Source: Dehalococcoidia bacterium
Lineage (GTDB): Bacteria > Chloroflexota > Dehalococcoidia > UBA2979
Reading direction: 5' to 3'
NCBI GenBank assembly: GCA_028279505.1
Contig: JANQNP010000083.1
Span: 1-41,313, forward strand
Length of the DNA: 41,313 nt
Shown: piece after piece, positions 6,184 through 17,400 of the stretch
Layout of the letters: the number at the start of each line of letters is the position of its first letter
How positions within the stretch are numbered: position 1 is the stretch's first letter
Made by a program: the position numbers and the translations under genes
Notes under the pieces: generated by a model
The model's input: only the letters and a program-made list of their open reading frames with translations
What the model was told of the DNA's origin: nothing
The model's database searches: none

Positions 6184-6714
6184 GTGGCCCTGCGGCGCGC
6201 GAGCAGTGTGTCGGTCGAGCAACACACGAACTGGCTCGGCCGGCTTCGCCAGGTCGACATCCACGCCACCCGCGGCGTGACATTCACGCTCGAGCGCGGC
6301 CAGTGGCTCGCCCTCGAGGCCGCCGCGGAGCCGGTGTCCGTTGGCGAGGATGGCGCGCGCGTGCTCTGGCACACGGCCGACGGCTGGTTCTGGGAGGACG
6401 ATGGCCTCGACGCCGAGGCGGTCGCGCTCCTCGTCTGGGACCGGCGACGCCGCCGCGACGGCCAGCTCGACCGCCTCCGCCAGATCCGAGCGCGCGAGGA
6501 GCAAGTGGAAGGCGCGCGCCGTGAACGCATCCCGCCCGAGGTGCGCTCGTTCGTCTGGGAACGCGACCGCGGAAGCTGCGTCGCGTGCGGCGCGGAAGAC
6601 GACCTCCAGTTCGACCATCTCATCCCCGTCGCACGCGGCGGCGGCAACGCCGCCGAGAACCTCCAGATCCTCTGCGGCCCCTGTAACCGGCAGAAGAGCG
6701 ACCGCATCGCGTAG
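6184..6714 (+). CDS. HNH endonuclease domain protein
   Basis: Two-part protein (176 aa). Residues 1-85 form a small beta-rich region of unknown function (VTFTLERGQWLALE, then VLWHTADGWFWED). Residues 100-176 are an HNH nuclease domain with zinc cysteines C132/C135 and C164/C167, the catalytic pair D144-H145 in FDHLIPVARGG, N159, and the final NRQKSDR. It starts with GTG behind a good GGAGG. HNH proteins of this size are often McrA-like or stand-alone DNA nucleases. The LexA-like palindrome upstream suggests DNA-damage induction and so a repair, recombination or defence role. The substrate cannot be inferred from the sequence. Confidence 0.85.
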   Translation: MALRRASSVSVEQHTNWLGRLRQVDIHATRGVTFTLERGQWLALEAAAEPVSVGEDGARVLWHTADGWFWEDDGLDAEAVALLVWDRRRRRDGQLDRLRQIRAREEQVEGARRERIPPEVRSFVWERDRGSCVACGAEDDLQFDHLIPVARGGGNAAENLQILCGPCNRQKSDRIA

Positions 6715-6825
6715 CCACGCGTGGAGGCGAATCCCGATTGCCCGACGCCGGCCGTCGATGGACGCTGAACGGGTATCCTCGGCGGGTTGCGTCGAGGGCC
6801 GACGCAGCCGCTCCGGGAAGACGCT

Positions 6826-7736
6826 GTGACCACGAGTGCCGACCAGGCCGAACCGGCCGCCCCCGCCTCGCTGACCGCCGAGATCGGCGTGATCGGCGGC
6901 ACCGGCTTCTACCAGATGGACGGCCTGTCCGAGGTCTCGCGCGTCCGCCTCGACACCCCGTTCGGCGCGCCCAGCTCGGCGATCACGATCGGCACGCTCC
7001 ACGGCCGCCGCGTCGCCTTCATCTCGCGGCACGACGAGGGCCACCGCATCCTCCCGTCGGAGCTGCCCGCGCACGCGAACATCCACGCCTTCAAGTCGCT
7101 GGGCGTGCAACAGGTGCTGACCGTCTCCGCCGTCGGCTCCCTCCGCGAGGAGTTCGAACCGCTCCACGCCGTCGTCCCCGATCAGCTGATCGACCGCACC
7201 CGTGGCCGCGACTCGACCTTCTTCGGCGACGGACTCGTCGCCCACATCGGCTTCGCCGACCCCTTCGACGCGACCCTCGCCGAGGCGCTGGCAGCCGGCG
7301 CGGAGGCCGCGGGCGTCACCACCCACCGAGGCGGCACGCTCGTCGTGATGGAGGGCCCCGCGTTCTCCACCCGCGCCGAATCGCAGCTCTACCGCTCGTG
7401 GGGCGCCTCCGTGATCGGGATGACCGCGCTGCCGGAAGCCAAGCTCGCCCGCGAAGCGGAGCTCTGCTACGCCTCGCTCTGTCTCGTCACCGACTACGAC
7501 GTCTGGCACGAGACCGAGGAGGACGTCAGCTCCGAGCTGATCCTCGAGAACCTGCGCGCGAACACCGAGCACGCCAAGCAGGCGGTCAGCCACGCGATCG
7601 AGGCGCTCGACCGCGACCCGCCAGACTGCGAGTGCCAGTCAGCCCTCGGCGGCGCGCTGATCACGCCGATGGAGCTGGTGCCGACCGAGACCAGACGGCG
7701 CCTCAACCTGCTGACGGAACGCTACTGGGGGCCGGC

Positions 7737-7740
<4 letters not shown>
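6826..7740 (+). CDS. mtnP: S-methyl-5'-thioadenosine phosphorylase
   Basis: Cleaves methylthioadenosine with phosphate to adenine and methylthioribose-1-phosphate. Family markers in order: IGVIGGTGFYQM, FISRHDEGHRILPSELPAHANIHAFKSLGV, TVSAVGSL, VVMEGPAFSTRAES, VIGMTALPEAKLAREAELCYASL and VTDYDVWH. TDYDxWH favours MTA over purine nucleosides. I chose the GTG at 6826 (VTTSADQ) because GGGAAG lies 5 bases upstream. About 14 residues before the first strand are unstructured. It overlaps the next gene by 4 bases. With ahcY and metK downstream it belongs to an S-adenosylmethionine recycling set; the adenine can go to Apt. Confidence 0.93.
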
Positions 7741-9966
<2,226 letters not shown>

Positions 9967-10011
9967 CGGCCGCGACCGACGCCCACCAGCCGCCTGCCGA
10001 GAGGACCCTCC

Positions 10012-11250
10012 ATGAGCACGTCGTTCATGATGTCGCCGTCGTTCCAGTTCACCAGTGAATCGGTGACGGAAGGCCACCCCGACAAGCTGTGCGACCAGGT
10101 GTCGGACGCGGTCCTCGACGCACTGCTCGCCGAGGATCCCGACTCGCGCGTCGCGTGCGAGACCGCCACGACCACCGGCACCGTCTGGGTCTTCGGCGAG
10201 ATCTCGACGAACGCCTACATCGACATCGAGCAGATCGTGCGCAATACGGTTCAGGGCATCGGGTACGACAGCTCCGAGGTGGGCTTCGACGCGTCCACAT
10301 GCGGCGTCCTCACCTCGATCAGCGAGCAGTCGAGCGACATCGCCCAGGGCGTCGACCGCGCCATCGAGGCGCGCGAGCGAGCCGGCGAGGTGGACCCGTA
10401 CGACCTCGCGGGCGCCGGCGACCAGGGCATGATGATCGGCTTCGCCTGCAACGAGACCGAAGAGCTGATGCCGCTCACCGCCTCGCTCGCCCAGTCGCTG
10501 ACGCGCCGCCTCACCGAGGTGCGCCGCAGCGGCGAACTCCCCTACCTCCGCCCCGACGGCAAGTCGCAGGTGACGGTCGAGTACGCCTACGGCGTCCCGA
10601 AGCGGATCGCCGCGGTCGTGATCTCCTCCCAGCACGCGGCTGAGGTCTCCGAGAGCGTCCTCCACCGCGACATCGAGCAGCACGTGATCCGCGCGATCTG
10701 CCCGGCCGATCTGCTGGACGACGAGACGCGGATCTACGTGAACCCGACCGGTCGCTTCGTCACCGGCGGCCCGATGGGCGACGCCGGCCTCACCGGCCGC
10801 AAGATCATCGTCGACACCTACGGGGGCGTCGCTCGCCACGGCGGTGGCGCGTTCAGCGGCAAGGACCCCTCGAAGGTCGACCGCTCCGCCGCCTACGCCG
10901 CGCGTCACGTCGCAAAGAACGTCGTCGCCGCGGGCCTCGCCGATCGGTTCGAGGTCCAGGTCTCGTACGCGATCGGCGTCGCTCAGCCCACCTCGATCGC
11001 CTTCGAGACCTTCGGGACGGAGCATGTCGACGCCGACGTGATCCAGCGCCTGATCGATGAGCACTTCGACCTGCGCCCCGCCGCGATCATCGATCGCCTG
11101 CAGTTGAAGCGCCCGATCTACCAGCAGACCGCGGCCTACGGCCACTTCGGACGCAGCGACCTCGACCTGCCCTGGGAGCGCACCGACATCGCCGCGACGC
11201 TGCGGAGCGAGGCCGGTCTTCCTGAGATCTCGGCCGCCGGCGCGGACTGA
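10012..11250 (+). CDS. metK: S-adenosylmethionine synthetase
   Basis: Makes S-adenosylmethionine from methionine and ATP (412 aa). The markers are [27 protein letters not shown], the ATP loop [37 protein letters not shown] and the glycine-rich [22 protein letters not shown], all in the usual order. GAGAGGA lies upstream of the ATG. Only 45 bases separate it from ahcY, too short for a SAM riboswitch, so expression probably follows the mtnP-GNAT-ahcY transcript. No inserted or missing blocks are seen. Together with ahcY and mtnP it covers synthesis and by-product clearance of SAM. Confidence 0.97.
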   Translation: MSTSFMMSPSFQFTSESVTEGHPDKLCDQVSDAVLDALLAEDPDSRVACETATTTGTVWVFGEISTNAYIDIEQIVRNTVQGIGYDSSEVGFDASTCGVLTSISEQSSDIAQGVDRAIEARERAGEVDPYDLAGAGDQGMMIGFACNETEELMPLTASLAQSLTRRLTEVRRSGELPYLRPDGKSQVTVEYAYGVPKRIAAVVISSQHAAEVSESVLHRDIEQHVIRAICPADLLDDETRIYVNPTGRFVTGGPMGDAGLTGRKIIVDTYGGVARHGGGAFSGKDPSKVDRSAAYAARHVAKNVVAAGLADRFEVQVSYAIGVAQPTSIAFETFGTEHVDADVIQRLIDEHFDLRPAAIIDRLQLKRPIYQQTAAYGHFGRSDLDLPWERTDIAATLRSEAGLPEISAAGAD

Positions 11251-11306
11251 GAGCGTCCGTATTCTCGCCTTGGACGGCGCGCCCCAGAGCACCTAGGATC
11301 AGGGCT

Positions 11307-12344
11307 GTGCGCGCGATCGTCCTCGTTGGTGGCCAGGGTACGAGGCTGCGACCACTGACGTGGCGCTCCCCGAAGGCGCTTGTCCCGGTCCTGAACCGCC
11401 CCCTGCTCGAGCATCTACTGCTGCACCTGAAACGGCACGCGATCACGCGCATCACCCTCGCGATGACGCAGCGCAACGCCGAGATCCGCGACGCCTTCGG
11501 CGACGGCTCAGCGCTCGGGATCGAGCTCGACTACGCCTACGAGGACACCCCGCTCGGCTCCGGCGGCGCGATCGCAAGCGTCGCCCAGGGCTGGGACGAG
11601 CCGTTCCTCGTCGCCAACGGCGACATCATCACCGACCTCGACCTCACAGCGATGTTCGCCTTCCACCGCGAGCACAACGCCGAGCTGACGATGCACCTCC
11701 ACGAGGTCGACGACCCCTCCGAGTTCGGCGTCGCCGTCACCGCCGAGGACGGTCGCATCACCGAGTTCGTCGAGAAGCCACCCCGCGAGTCCGCGCCCTC
11801 GAAGCTGATCAACGCCGGCAACTGGCTCTTCGAACCGTCGACAATCAGCGGGCTCAGCCCCACCGAGTTCAACCGCGTCGAGGATGGCCTCTTCCCGCAG
11901 ATGTGCGAGGCCAACCGACCGATCTACGGCTTCAGCCAGCCGAGCTACTGGCGCGACATCGGCAACTCGGAGTCGCTGCGCCTCGTGAACCTCGAGCTCG
12001 TCGACGGTGCGATCGCCGGGCGTGTCCCCGCTGACGCGGACGGGCTGCTCGTCGGGGCTGGCGCGACCGTCGCCTCCGGGGCGAACCTGCAACGACCCGC
12101 CGTCATTGGCGACGATTGCACCATCGGCGACGGCGCCAACGTCACCAGCAGCGTCTGCTGGGACCACGTCGTCCTCGAGGACGGCGCCACCGTCCATGAT
12201 TCCGTGCTCGCGAGTGACGTTACTGTGGGCGCCGGCGCCATCGTGGAGCACTCCGTCGTCGCGCACGGCGCGCGCATCGCCCCCGGTGCGCGCGTGACCG
12301 ACCAGCAAGTAGAACCAGACTCCGTAATCGAGGCCGCCCCATGA
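11307..12344 (+). CDS. Sugar-1-phosphate nucleotidyltransferase with left-handed beta-helix tail
   Basis: Activates a sugar-1-phosphate with an NTP to a nucleotide sugar. The N-terminal Rossmann-like domain has GGQGTRLRPLT (about residues 8-18), the PKALVPVLNRPLLEH segment and FLVANGDIITDLDL (metal Asp). From about residue 245 the C-terminus is a hexapeptide-repeat beta-helix (GDDCTIGDGANVTSSVCW and following). This architecture is shared by mannose-1-phosphate guanylyltransferases and glucose-1-phosphate thymidylyl/uridylyltransferases. The neighbours favour mannose-1-phosphate, but base specificity is not certain. It starts with GTG and overlaps the mutase gene by 4 bases. Confidence 0.88.
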   Translation: MRAIVLVGGQGTRLRPLTWRSPKALVPVLNRPLLEHLLLHLKRHAITRITLAMTQRNAEIRDAFGDGSALGIELDYAYEDTPLGSGGAIASVAQGWDEPFLVANGDIITDLDLTAMFAFHREHNAELTMHLHEVDDPSEFGVAVTAEDGRITEFVEKPPRESAPSKLINAGNWLFEPSTISGLSPTEFNRVEDGLFPQMCEANRPIYGFSQPSYWRDIGNSESLRLVNLELVDGAIAGRVPADADGLLVGAGATVASGANLQRPAVIGDDCTIGDGANVTSSVCWDHVVLEDGATVHDSVLASDVTVGAGAIVEHSVVAHGARIAPGARVTDQQVEPDSVIEAAP

Positions 12345-13774
12345 CGATGCAGGAGATCCGCTTTGGCACCGACGGCTGGCGTGCCGTCATCGCGGACGAC
12401 TACACCTTCGACAACGTCCGCGCGGTCGCCCAGGCGATGGCGGACTACCTCAAGCGACACGACCTCAATCAGAAGGTCGTGATCGGCTACGACACCCGTT
12501 TCCTCTCCGGCTCCTTCGCCGGCGCGGCCGCCGAGGTGATGGCCGCCAACGAGATCCCGGTCGCGCTCCTCTCCTCCTTCGTCCCGACACCGTCACTGTC
12601 CTTCGCCGTCCGCGAGCTGGAGGCCGGTGGCGGGGTGATGATCACCGCCAGCCACAATCCGGCCCGCTGGAACGGGTTCAAGGTGAAGTCGCCGATCGGC
12701 GGCACCGCATCGCCCGAGGTGACCAGCGAGATCGAGCAGGCGATCGCCGGCGTGATCGCCGGTGACCGCGTGCAGCACATGCCGCTCGGCGAAGCGGAGG
12801 CGAAGGGGCTCGTCGAGCGCGTCGACGGCAAGACCTCCTACCTCAAGGCGGTCCGCGAGTTCGTCGACATCGACGCCATCCGCGACGCCGGGCTCAACGT
12901 GCTGGTCGACTCGATGTTCGGCTCCGCCCAGGGCTGGACCGTCGACGCGATCGGCGAGGGTGCCACCCACATCCGCGAGATCCACGGCCGCCGCAACCCC
13001 GCCTTCCCGGGGATGCGCGCCCCCGAGCCCATCGCCGCCAACCTCACCGAGTCGATGGAGCTGATGGCCCAGGGCGGCTTCGACATCGGCCTCTCCACCG
13101 ACGGCGACGGCGACCGCTTCGGCCTGATCGACGAGCAGGGCCGCTTCGTCACGCAGCTCCAGACCTTCGCGCTCCTCGTCTACTACCAGCTCGCGATCCG
13201 CGAACAACGAGGCGCGATCGTCCGCTCGATCACGATGACCCGGATGGTCGACAAGCTCGGCGAGCACTTCGGCTGCGACGTCCACGAGACCCCCGTCGGG
13301 TTCAAGTTCCTCGGGCCGCGCATGCTCGAGACCGATGCGCTGATCGCCGGCGAGGAGTCAGGCGGATCGGCCGTCCGCGGCCACATCCCGGAGCGGGACG
13401 GCGTACTCGCCGGGCTGTTCATGCTCGACTTCGTCGCCCGCACCGGAAAGAAGCCGTCCCAGCTGCTGGACGAGCTCTACGAGCTGGTCGGGCGCCATGA
13501 GTACGACCGCGTCGACGTGACCGTCCGCGCGGACGAGAAAGACGCGATCCTCGAACGGGTCGCCGAGGCGAAGCCCGAGACGATCGCGGGGCTGCCCGTG
13601 ATCGGTCAGGACGACCTCGACGGCTTCCGCTTCACGCTGGAAGGCGGCTGGTGGCTGCTCCTCCGCTTCAGCGGAACCGAGCCGCTCCTGCGCATCTACG
13701 CGGAAATGCCGTCGATGGAACAGGTGCAGCAGGCGCTGCAGGACGGCCAGGAGCTCGCCGGGGTCGCCCTCTAG
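12341..13774 (+). CDS. Phosphoglucomutase/phosphomannomutase family protein
   Basis: Interconverts hexose-6- and hexose-1-phosphates (477 aa). All four family motifs are present: ITASHNP with the phosphoserine S104, the Mg loop DGDGDR at about 254-259, the sugar loop GEESGG, and the phosphate-binding RFSGTEPLLRIY near the C-terminus. The ATG overlaps the nucleotidyltransferase stop, so the two are coupled and probably act in series (mutase, then nucleotidyltransferase). Whether glucose or mannose is preferred cannot be told from these motifs. The phosphoglucose/phosphomannose isomerase next door suggests the mannose route. Confidence 0.93.
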   Translation: MTMQEIRFGTDGWRAVIADDYTFDNVRAVAQAMADYLKRHDLNQKVVIGYDTRFLSGSFAGAAAEVMAANEIPVALLSSFVPTPSLSFAVRELEAGGGVMITASHNPARWNGFKVKSPIGGTASPEVTSEIEQAIAGVIAGDRVQHMPLGEAEAKGLVERVDGKTSYLKAVREFVDIDAIRDAGLNVLVDSMFGSAQGWTVDAIGEGATHIREIHGRRNPAFPGMRAPEPIAANLTESMELMAQGGFDIGLSTDGDGDRFGLIDEQGRFVTQLQTFALLVYYQLAIREQRGAIVRSITMTRMVDKLGEHFGCDVHETPVGFKFLGPRMLETDALIAGEESGGSAVRGHIPERDGVLAGLFMLDFVARTGKKPSQLLDELYELVGRHEYDRVDVTVRADEKDAILERVAEAKPETIAGLPVIGQDDLDGFRFTLEGGWWLLLRFSGTEPLLRIYAEMPSMEQVQQALQDGQELAGVAL

Positions 13775-13850
13775 GCGTTTCCCCGACTCGCTGACCGGCA
13801 GCGGCTGCGACCCGGGCCGCAGCGCCCGATGATCCTGTGACGGAGGCCGG

Positions 13851-14924
13851 ATGACCGACGGCGCAGCCAGCAACGCCCCGCACGCCGAGACGCTCGACAC
13901 CGTCGAGGTCTACGCACGCCTCGACCCGGACGGCATGGGCGCGGCGATCGCCGGCCTCGGCGACCAGCTGCGCTCCGCCTGGGCCCACGGCCGCGCGTGG
14001 GAGCCGCCCGCATCGTTCAGCACACCCTCGCGCGTCGTCGTCGTCGGCATGGGCGGATCCGCGATCGGCGCGGACATCGCGTCGACGCTCGCGAGGATCG
14101 CCTCCCCAATCCCCGTCGAGATCGTCCGCAACTACACCGCACCACCCACCGCGCCCGGCACGCTCACCATCGCCAGCTCCGTCTCCGGCAACACCGAGGA
14201 GACACTCGCAGCCTTCGAGGGCGCTCGCCAGGGCCCCGGCATGCACCTCGCGATCACCGGCGGCGGCGCGCTCGCAGCACTCGAGGTGCCACGGCTGCAG
14301 TACGACTGGCCGTTCCACCCGCGCGCCGCGCTCGGCTGGGGCCTGATGCCCCTCGCCGCCGTGCTCACCCGCCTCGGCGTGCTCGCGATCGACGACGCCG
14401 AGGTGACGGCGACCACTGGCGCGATCGATACCTGCGCCGCGGAGTGGGCCACCACCATCCCCACCGCCAACAACCTCGCGAAGCAGATCGCGTCGCGTCT
14501 CCACGGCTCGCTGCCCGTCTTCCCCGGCACCGACCTGCTCGAGGTCGCCGCCCGGCGCTGGGCCGGGCAGATGCAGGAGAACGCGAAGCAGTGGGCCTTC
14601 GCCACCGCGCTGCCGGAGATGGACCACAACTTCCTCAACGGCTTCGGCCTCCCCCGCCCCACCACGCCGCAGCTCCACGTCCTGTTCCTGGATGCGCTCA
14701 GCGCGCACCCGCGGAACCGGCGCCGCGTCGAACTGACCGGGCAGTCGTTGGACGAGGCCGGCATCGCGCACAGCACCCAGGTCTTCGGCGGCGAGCGGCC
14801 GCTCGAGACGCTGCTCCGCGCCTGCTCGCTCGGGGACTGGGTGTCCTACTACCTCGCGATGCTGAACGGCGTCGACCCGAGCGACACGCGCCCGATCGAG
14901 ACGTTCAAGGAGCGGATGGGCTAG
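13851..14924 (+). CDS. Bifunctional phosphoglucose/phosphomannose isomerase
   Basis: SIS-domain isomerase (357 aa) of the PGI/PMI type known from archaea and some bacteria; it converts fructose-6-phosphate to glucose-6- or mannose-6-phosphate. The first SIS domain has VVVGMGGSAIGADIAS and SSVSGNTEETLAAFEGA (phosphate-binding Ser/Thr loop). The second carries the WAGQMQENAKQWAFATALPEMDHNFLNGF segment with the conserved Glu and His. The end is GDWVSYYLAMLNGVDPSDTRPIETFKERMG, typical of the family. It follows the mutase by 76 bases and can feed it mannose-6-phosphate. It is convergent with the ribosomal cluster. Confidence 0.92.
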   Translation: MTDGAASNAPHAETLDTVEVYARLDPDGMGAAIAGLGDQLRSAWAHGRAWEPPASFSTPSRVVVVGMGGSAIGADIASTLARIASPIPVEIVRNYTAPPTAPGTLTIASSVSGNTEETLAAFEGARQGPGMHLAITGGGALAALEVPRLQYDWPFHPRAALGWGLMPLAAVLTRLGVLAIDDAEVTATTGAIDTCAAEWATTIPTANNLAKQIASRLHGSLPVFPGTDLLEVAARRWAGQMQENAKQWAFATALPEMDHNFLNGFGLPRPTTPQLHVLFLDALSAHPRNRRRVELTGQSLDEAGIAHSTQVFGGERPLETLLRACSLGDWVSYYLAMLNGVDPSDTRPIETFKERMG

Positions 14925-14953
14925 CGCCCCCACCGTCCCGCGCACCCAGATCG

Positions 14954-14981
14954 AAAACGCCCCGCGGTCGCAGGGCGTCGT
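14954..14981 (-). terminator. Terminator of the ribosomal cluster
   Basis: Inverted repeat ACGCCC (14957-14962) and GGGCGT (14973-14978), with two further inner pairs, between the isomerase and rpsI stop codons. On the minus strand the stem runs into TTTT (14957-14954), as expected for a factor-independent terminator downstream of rpsI. The plus-strand gene may use the same hairpin. Confidence 0.6.
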
Positions 14982-15002
14982 CGTCGGTGCGCGAACGGCG
15001 CG

Positions 15003-15401
15003 CTAGCGCTTCGTGAACTGCGGCGCCTTGCGAGCGCGCTTCAGGCCCGGCTTCTGCCGCTCCTTCACGCGCGGGTCGCGCGTGAGCAGCCCCTGCGAGC
15101 GCAGCGGCCGACGATTCGCCTCGTCCGCAACCACGAGGGCCCGCGCAACGCCGTGCTTGATCGCGCCGGCCCAACCGGCCACGCCGCCACCCTGGACCTT
15201 CACCTGCACGTTGTAGCTGTTCTGCGCGTCGACGGCTTCCAGCGGCTGCATCACCTCGTAGCGAAGCGACTCGCGAGGAAGCGCATCCTCGAACGGGCGG
15301 CCGTTGATCACGACCGTGCCGTTGCCCGGGTAGAGCCGGACCCGAGCAATCGAGGACTTGCGACGGCCGAGGCCGTAGAAATAGCGCTGTTCAGTGGTCA
15401 T
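15003..15401 (-). CDS. rpsI: Ribosomal protein uS9
   Basis: Small-subunit protein whose C-terminal tail reaches the P-site tRNA. 132 aa, normal. YFYGLGRRKSSIARVRLYPGNG is the opening signature, GGGVAGWAGAIKHGVARAL the central motif, and the tail ends in the expected basic KRARKAPQFTKR with the invariant final Lys-Arg. It follows rplM directly (the rplM stop abuts the rpsI ATG at 15401), the usual L13-S9 pair. It is the last gene of the minus-strand translation cluster. Confidence 0.97.
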   Translation of the reverse strand: MTTEQRYFYGLGRRKSSIARVRLYPGNGTVVINGRPFEDALPRESLRYEVMQPLEAVDAQNSYNVQVKVQGGGVAGWAGAIKHGVARALVVADEANRRPLRSQGLLTRDPRVKERQKPGLKRARKAPQFTKR

Positions 15402-16190
15402 CTATGCATCCCCGTCGTCGGCTGCCCCGGATACGGGGTGCTCATCGTAGTGCGCCTGTACGGCCGCGACCACGTCGTCCTTCTTCCAGTCCGGGTCGAT
15501 CTCGATCCCGAGGCGCTGTGCCTCCTCGTCGAGTTCGGCGCGCTTGTACCGCGAGAGCGAGCCGGTCAGGCGCTCGTCGCCAGCGGAAGCCGGCTCGACA
15601 GCCTCGGCCACCGCCTCCGGCGCCTCGGCAGTCTCGGTCGCCTCCGGCGCCTCAACCTCGGCAGCCGGCGTCTCGGTCGGCGTCTCGTCCACCGGCGCCG
15701 CCGCGGCTGGTGCCGCGCTCGCAGCGGCCTCCTCCTGGCGAGCGCGCTTCTTCGCGCGCGCGCCGGTGCCAGCATTGACCTGCGCCTCGTGCGGGTGGTC
15801 AGCGCCGGCGTAGACGTTCAGGTGACGGAACAGTTCACGACCGCGCGAGTTGTGCGGCAGCATGCCCTTGATCGCCCGCTCGAGGACCTTCGTCGGGTCC
15901 CGCTCCATCTGCTCCTCGAGCGTGCGCTCGCGGAGCCCACCCGGGTAGCCCGTGTGGCGGTAGTAGACCTTGTTCTTCGTCTTCGCGCCGGTCACCGCAA
16001 CCTCGGCCGCGTTGATGATCACCACGAAGTCGCCCATCGGCAGGAACGGCTCGTAGTCCGGCTTGTGCTTCCCTAGCAACAGGCGCGCGGCGTCGCTGGC
16101 CACCCGGCCGAGCGGCCGGTTCGCCGCATCGAGGACGTGCCACGTCCGGTCCATCTGCTTCCCGCTGAGGCGGAACGTCTTGGTCGGCAT
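15402..16190 (-). CDS. rplM: Ribosomal protein uL13 with long C-terminal extension
   Basis: Large-subunit protein. Residues 1-145 are standard uL13: TWHVLDAANRPLGRVAS, GDFVVIINAAEVAVTGAK, YYRHTGYPGGLRERT, AIKGMLPHNSRGRELFRHLNVYAG. The gene then runs on to 262 aa against the usual 140-150. Residues about 150-208 are an Ala/Pro/Glu-rich linker. Residues about 211-250 (LSRYKRAELDEEAQRLGIEI, then KKDDVVAAV) look like a small helix-extended-loop-helix or SAP/Rho-N-type module, which in other proteins binds nucleic acid. That domain call is an inference from pattern. It overlaps the truA stop by one base. Confidence 0.95.
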   Translation of the reverse strand: MPTKTFRLSGKQMDRTWHVLDAANRPLGRVASDAARLLLGKHKPDYEPFLPMGDFVVIINAAEVAVTGAKTKNKVYYRHTGYPGGLRERTLEEQMERDPTKVLERAIKGMLPHNSRGRELFRHLNVYAGADHPHEAQVNAGTGARAKKRARQEEAAASAAPAAAAPVDETPTETPAAEVEAPEATETAEAPEAVAEAVEPASAGDERLTGSLSRYKRAELDEEAQRLGIEIDPDWKKDDVVAAVQAHYDEHPVSGAADDGDA

Positions 16191-16996
16191 CAGATCTCCT
16201 CGGTTCCGTCTCCGGCGCAGCCCGCGGTCCAGTCAACGGCACCCGGCGGGTAGTGAACATGCAACATGGTGAGGCCCTGCGGCGGCGCGGCGGGGCCCGC
16301 GCTACCGGGCGGACCGTCGATCAGATCAGCGAACTGGTCTGGCGTCAACGCGCCGCGCCCCACCTCCGCCAGCGCCCCGGCGGTGCGTCGCACCTGGTGC
16401 GGCAGGAAGCCGCTCGCCGCGATCGTGTACTCGATGCGGTGCGGCGCCGTCCGGCGCAGCTCACTGCGCTGCAACAGGCGAACCGTCGGGTAGTCCTCCG
16501 GCGTCGGCCCACCGAATGCGGCCCAGTCGCGCTCCTCGAGGGGCAGCCGGCTCGCCGCCTCCGCCATCGCCCCGGCATCGAGGCGAGGTCGCACCTGCCA
16601 GGCGTGCTGACGCGACAGCGGCGAGCGGGTGCGCCCGTCCTCGATCACGTACTGGTACACCCGAGAGGTCGCGTGACGCCGCGCGTCGAAGGCGGGCGCG
16701 ACCTCGGTCACCGCGCGGACCGCCAGGTCGTCCGGCAGGAAGTGGTTGAGCGCGGAGCGAACCGTCGCCGCGTCGTGGTCGGTCTCGGTGTCGAGCGTCG
16801 CCACCTGGCCGCGCGCGTGCACGCCCGTGTCGGTCCGCCCCGCGAAGCGGACGCGCCGGTCTTCGCTCGTGAACTCGGTCCAGGCTGCCTCGAGCGTGCC
16901 CTGCACCGTGCGTCGCTCAGGCTGAAGCTGCGCCCCCGCGAACGCGGAACCGTCGTACTCCAGCATCAGGGCGAGTCGGTGCATGGTCCGCGACAT
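16190..16996 (-). CDS. truA: tRNA pseudouridine synthase A
   Basis: Converts U38-U40 of the tRNA anticodon arm to pseudouridine. 268 aa. The catalytic Asp lies in FAGRTDTGVHARGQV. Other markers are LMLEYDGSAFAG near the start, FDARRHATSRVYQYVI, and SGFLPHQVRRTAGALAEVGRG. Two in-frame starts (16996, 16984) are possible; the second ATG gives MHRLALMLEYDG and is equally plausible. Its position between rplQ and rplM is the common arrangement in Gram-positive-like genomes. The C-terminal 25 residues are a variable tail. Confidence 0.95.
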   Translation of the reverse strand: MSRTMHRLALMLEYDGSAFAGAQLQPERRTVQGTLEAAWTEFTSEDRRVRFAGRTDTGVHARGQVATLDTETDHDAATVRSALNHFLPDDLAVRAVTEVAPAFDARRHATSRVYQYVIEDGRTRSPLSRQHAWQVRPRLDAGAMAEAASRLPLEERDWAAFGGPTPEDYPTVRLLQRSELRRTAPHRIEYTIAASGFLPHQVRRTAGALAEVGRGALTPDQFADLIDGPPGSAGPAAPPQGLTMLHVHYPPGAVDWTAGCAGDGTEEI

Positions 16997-17016
16997 CCAG
17001 AATCGCCCCGACCCGA

Positions 17017-17367
17017 TCAGACGAGTTCGATGCGGGCGATGCGTGAGCCATCACCCCGGCGGCGGCCGAGCTTCACGACGCGCGTGTACCCGCCCGGCCG
17101 GTCTGCATAACGCGGCGCGATCTCTTCGAAGACGTCCTTCACGACGTCGGTGTCATAGATGAACGCGAGCGCCTGACGCCGCGAGTGCAGCGTCCCCTTC
17201 TTGCCGAGGGTGATCATCCGCTCGACGAAGCCGCGTAGCTCCTTCGCGCGGGCCTCGGTCGTCTGCACGTAGCCGTCGCGCAACACGTCAGTTGTGAGGT
17301 TGCGGAACATCGCACGTCGCTGCGACGTGGGCATATCGAAGCGCCGGCCGTTTCGTCGGTGTCGCAT
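17017..17367 (-). CDS. rplQ: Ribosomal protein bL17
   Basis: Large-subunit protein near the exit tunnel. 116 aa, the short bacterial form. The N-terminus MRHRRNGRRFDMPTSQRRAM followed by FRNLTTDVL is diagnostic, and GGYTRVVKLGRRRGDGSRIARIELV closes the domain. It sits between rpoA and truA as in most bacteria. No extension is present, in contrast with several neighbours. Confidence 0.97.
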   Translation of the reverse strand: MRHRRNGRRFDMPTSQRRAMFRNLTTDVLRDGYVQTTEARAKELRGFVERMITLGKKGTLHSRRQALAFIYDTDVVKDVFEEIAPRYADRPGGYTRVVKLGRRRGDGSRIARIELV

Positions 17368-17400
17368 GCCTGTCTCCTCGGGCCCGCGAACTAGCCGTGG

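Noticed and set aside
6738..6743. TTGCCC as a -35 box for mtnP with TATCCT at 6774-6779
   Set aside because: The spacing of 30 bases is far too long; no convincing promoter was found in this gap.
6073..7593. Long open frame (about 500 codons) antisense to the HNH and mtnP genes
   Set aside because: A consequence of GC-rich codon use; it runs opposite two well-supported genes and shows no family motif.
9967..10011. SAM or SAH riboswitch before metK or ahcY
   Set aside because: The gaps (45 and 22 bases) are too short for any known class and show no matching helix pattern.
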